From: Vibrio sp. UBA2441
GTDB taxonomy: Bacteria > Pseudomonadota > Gammaproteobacteria > Enterobacterales > Vibrionaceae
Assembly (NCBI GenBank): GCA_002342685.1
Contig: DDQN01000066.1
Coordinates: 5,805 to 21,755, forward strand
DNA: 15,951 nucleotides
Reading direction: 5' to 3'
Of this stretch, positions 14,100 through 15,951 are shown piece by piece. Below the pieces are notes generated by a model. It was not told where the DNA came from. It did not search any database and worked only from the letters and a program-made list of their open reading frames with translations. The number at the start of each line of letters is the position of its first letter. The stretch's first letter is position 1. The translations under genes were made by a program, and so were the position numbers.

Positions 14100-15332
14100 A
14101 TGCAAGATTCTGAACTAAAAAAACTTCAAAAACTCGGTAAGCCCGTTAAAAAGAGTTTAGGAAGAGGTCTCTACTTCCGAGTTAGTGCAGAAGGCACCGG
14201 ATTTTGGATTCTGAGGTATAGCATCAATAAAACGAGGAAGGAGTTCACTCTTGGTAGATATGGAAGCAGGGCTGATGAAATCTCCCTTAAAGATGCTAGA
14301 GACAAAGCGGCAGAAACAAGAGTAAAAATCAATCAAGGAATAGATCCGCTTGCAGAAAAAAAGCGTCTGAATCGAAAAACCTACATCACTGTGAACGACA
14401 TAGCCGAGAAATGGTTAAGCATATGTGAACGTGAACTAAAAAACCCACAGATACCACGACGAGTGTATAAAAAAGAAATCGCCCCTATAATTGGAGATCT
14501 CTCGATAAAGAAAGTTGAGCCTCTAGATGTACTAGCTATCGTCGAAAAAATTAGCCAGAGCGGACGCCCTTCTATTGCCAACGATGCTCTCGCCTACTGT
14601 AAACAAATCTTTAATAGAGCTATTAAGGAAGGAGCTATTAAGTTTAATCCTGCTGGTGCGCTATCGATCAGAGATGCGGGAGGTAGTGAGAAATCTCGCT
14701 CTAGGAGTCTATCTTTTAAAGAACTTGGGATAATCCTGAATGCGATGAGAGAGAATCACCATGTGTTTAACAGAGATAATTATCTAGCATTCTGTTTACT
14801 TGTGACTTTGGGCATTAGAAAAGGGGAATTAATTGCAGCTAAATGGAGCGAGTTCGATTTTGAAGCCAAAACTTGGCATCTCCCAGAAGAGCGGACTAAA
14901 ACTGGTAAAGCAATCTCCATCCCACTGCCTGAAGAAGTCTTACCTTGGTTCAGAGAACTATCAATCAAGGCTAACGGTTCTGAATACCTATTCCCTTCTA
15001 GAAGATTTAGTAAGCGTCGCGGATATATATCAGATGACACTCTAAATCATGCTCTAGCGAAGCTGTTTGGCAATCAAGGTTACATAAAAATATCCAAGCG
15101 AGAGCTTCCCAACATACTCGGTAATAAAGGCATTGATCACTTTGTTATTCACGATTTAAGGAGAACATGTCGTAGCTTATTAGCAGAGTTGAGAGTGCTC
15201 CCTCATATTGCGGAGAAGTGCCTTAACCACAAGCTTAGAGGGGTAGAAGCTGTTTATGACCACTATGACTATTTTGACGAGCGGAAAGAAGCGTTACGTA
15301 AACTAGCTCATTTAGTTACGAGCATAGCCTAA
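14100..15332 (+). CDS. tyrosine recombinase/integrase, P4-type, of a yicC-targeted island
   Basis: A 410-residue site-specific recombinase. An N-terminal arm-binding domain (about 10-90, with GRGLYFRVSAEGTGFWILRY), a SAM-like core-binding domain (95-190) and the catalytic domain (205-395) occur in the usual order. Catalytic residues are visible: Arg240 in TLGIRKGEL, the Lys pair in TKTGK (267/270), His351 and Arg354 in HDLRRTCRSLL, His377 in LNHKL and the nucleophile Tyr386, nine residues later. It lies just behind yicC, in the same orientation, as in mobilizable islands of Vibrio that integrate there. AGA/AGG codons are frequent compared with neighbouring core genes, a sign of foreign origin. 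No clear ribosome site precedes the ATG, which follows an in-frame stop by three codons. Confidence 0.95.
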   Translation: MQDSELKKLQKLGKPVKKSLGRGLYFRVSAEGTGFWILRYSINKTRKEFTLGRYGSRADEISLKDARDKAAETRVKINQGIDPLAEKKRLNRKTYITVNDIAEKWLSICERELKNPQIPRRVYKKEIAPIIGDLSIKKVEPLDVLAIVEKISQSGRPSIANDALAYCKQIFNRAIKEGAIKFNPAGALSIRDAGGSEKSRSRSLSFKELGIILNAMRENHHVFNRDNYLAFCLLVTLGIRKGELIAAKWSEFDFEAKTWHLPEERTKTGKAISIPLPEEVLPWFRELSIKANGSEYLFPSRRFSKRRGYISDDTLNHALAKLFGNQGYIKISKRELPNILGNKGIDHFVIHDLRRTCRSLLAELRVLPHIAEKCLNHKLRGVEAVYDHYDYFDERKEALRKLAHLVTSIA

Positions 15333-15350
15333 TTTCTTAGCTTTATGCTC
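15320..15350. terminator. hairpin spanning the convergent stop codons
   Basis: GAGCATA (15320-15326) pairs with TATGCTC (15344-15350); inner AGC/TAA pair with TTA/GCT with a small bulge. Both the integrase stop (15330-15332) and the facing gene's stop (15343-15345) lie inside. Only a short T-run follows on the plus strand, so terminator function is tentative. Confidence 0.5.
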
Positions 15351-15951
15351 GATTTTGATAATACTGAGTCGTATAGTCACAAAGTTGACTATGAATACTT
15401 GGGGCAGATATATCAACTTCGGCTTTTATTGATGGCTCAGAACTTTGTGTTGAAGCAGCTATTTCCTGTGGTAAAAATCTTGATTTCCCTATATTTCCAA
15501 TTTGAGCTTTCAAGAACTCCAATGTGACTACATCTGGGTTTTGTTGATGCAAGTGATGTAGGTAACTAAAAACTTTCTGTTGAAAGCTTGTATGAACCTC
15601 ATTGGCAGCAGGCCAAGTGTCCCAATCTATAAGTTGAACACCACAAGAGAGAAAAACTTCAACAACAAACGTAGCGCATGTGAAACCAATAGTACTATCG
15701 TATTGGTCATTTAGCTTTCCGGTTTCAGGCTCTAAACAATAGACCGCATGATCCAAACCATAACGAATTTGGCTGTCTTTATTCTCTTCGGCGATATGAA
15801 GAAGGTGAGCAAGTATCACTTGCTTTCGATATGAATGGAAATCATCCCCTAAATCCAGCCATATATACTTATCTGATGGCTGCTCAATCAATTCACCTTT
15901 ATGTTCACCGACGTGCATGAGCATAACACCATCTCGGCGTTTTTCAAGGCA
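15343..15951 (-). CDS. island cargo gene, 5' end outside window; possible cysteine-hydrolase-like fold
   Basis: The frame stays open to the window edge, adding CLEKRRDGV before the first visible ATG (15924), so the true start probably lies beyond 15951; 202 residues are visible. I do not recognise a named family. The segment YGLDHAVYCLEPETG followed by GFTCATFVVEVFLSCGV resembles a papain-like or permuted NlpC/P60-like arrangement, with a Cys at the start of a helix (TCATFV) and His residues upstream (HVGEH, LDHAV). This is a weak inference. The last ~50 residues look low in structure. It converges on the integrase gene with a 10-bp gap and would be the first cargo of the island. Confidence 0.7.
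   Translation of the reverse strand, partial: CLEKRRDGVMLMHVGEHKGELIEQPSDKYIWLDLGDDFHSYRKQVILAHLLHIAEENKDSQIRYGLDHAVYCLEPETGKLNDQYDSTIGFTCATFVVEVFLSCGVQLIDWDTWPAANEVHTSFQQKVFSYLHHLHQQNPDVVTLEFLKAQIGNIGKSRFLPQEIAASTQSSEPSIKAEVDISAPSIHSQLCDYTTQYYQNRA

Overview
The window looks like a chromosomal segment from a Vibrionaceae-type gammaproteobacterium. The evidence is the order rpmB-rpmG-mutM, radC, coaBC, slmA, an LpxL-type acyltransferase, rph-pyrE and yicC, all very close to the E. coli/Vibrio proteins, at a moderate-to-low GC content. The species cannot be fixed from sequence alone.

Layout. Positions 1-666 carry no credible gene and are built from copies of a ~43-nt REP-like unit, tandem and inverted, ending in heptanucleotide repeats. 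Positions 667-4546 are a minus-strand block: rpmB and rpmG (with a strong promoter and a terminator), a small membrane-anchored protein of unknown function, mutM, and an LtaS-like alkaline-phosphatase-superfamily transferase. The palindrome GGGGTCWGACCCC occurs three times around the small membrane gene. Positions 4861-5998 hold a four-helix-bundle (IVS-type) protein gene and radC, both minus. Between the divergent radC and coaBC genes lies an uninterrupted array of 43 GGG-heptads (6144-6444). Positions 6526-11323 are plus-strand: coaBC, slmA, a two-domain nucleotidyltransferase-like/thymidylate-kinase-like protein, a YrbL-like kinase-fold protein and a lipid A acyltransferase. The last four are tightly packed or overlapping. 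Convergent to them is the rph-pyrE operon (minus) with a textbook attenuator between its genes. yicC (plus) follows and, right behind its 3' end, a tyrosine integrase and a convergent, incomplete cargo gene: the left end of a genomic island at the yicC hotspot.

Main points of interest. (1) A heptanucleotide repeat family in strict 7-nt phase at several intergenic sites, one of which supplies the last codons of a gene. (2) A 16-bp inverted repeat before mutM with a Shine-Dalgarno-like loop. (3) An uncharacterised NTase/TMK fusion plus kinase-fold pair coupled to lipid A acylation. (4) A yicC-targeted island whose first cargo gene may encode a cysteine-hydrolase-like protein. Core genes are ordinary; novelty lies in the repeats, the 8572-10388 pair and the island edge.
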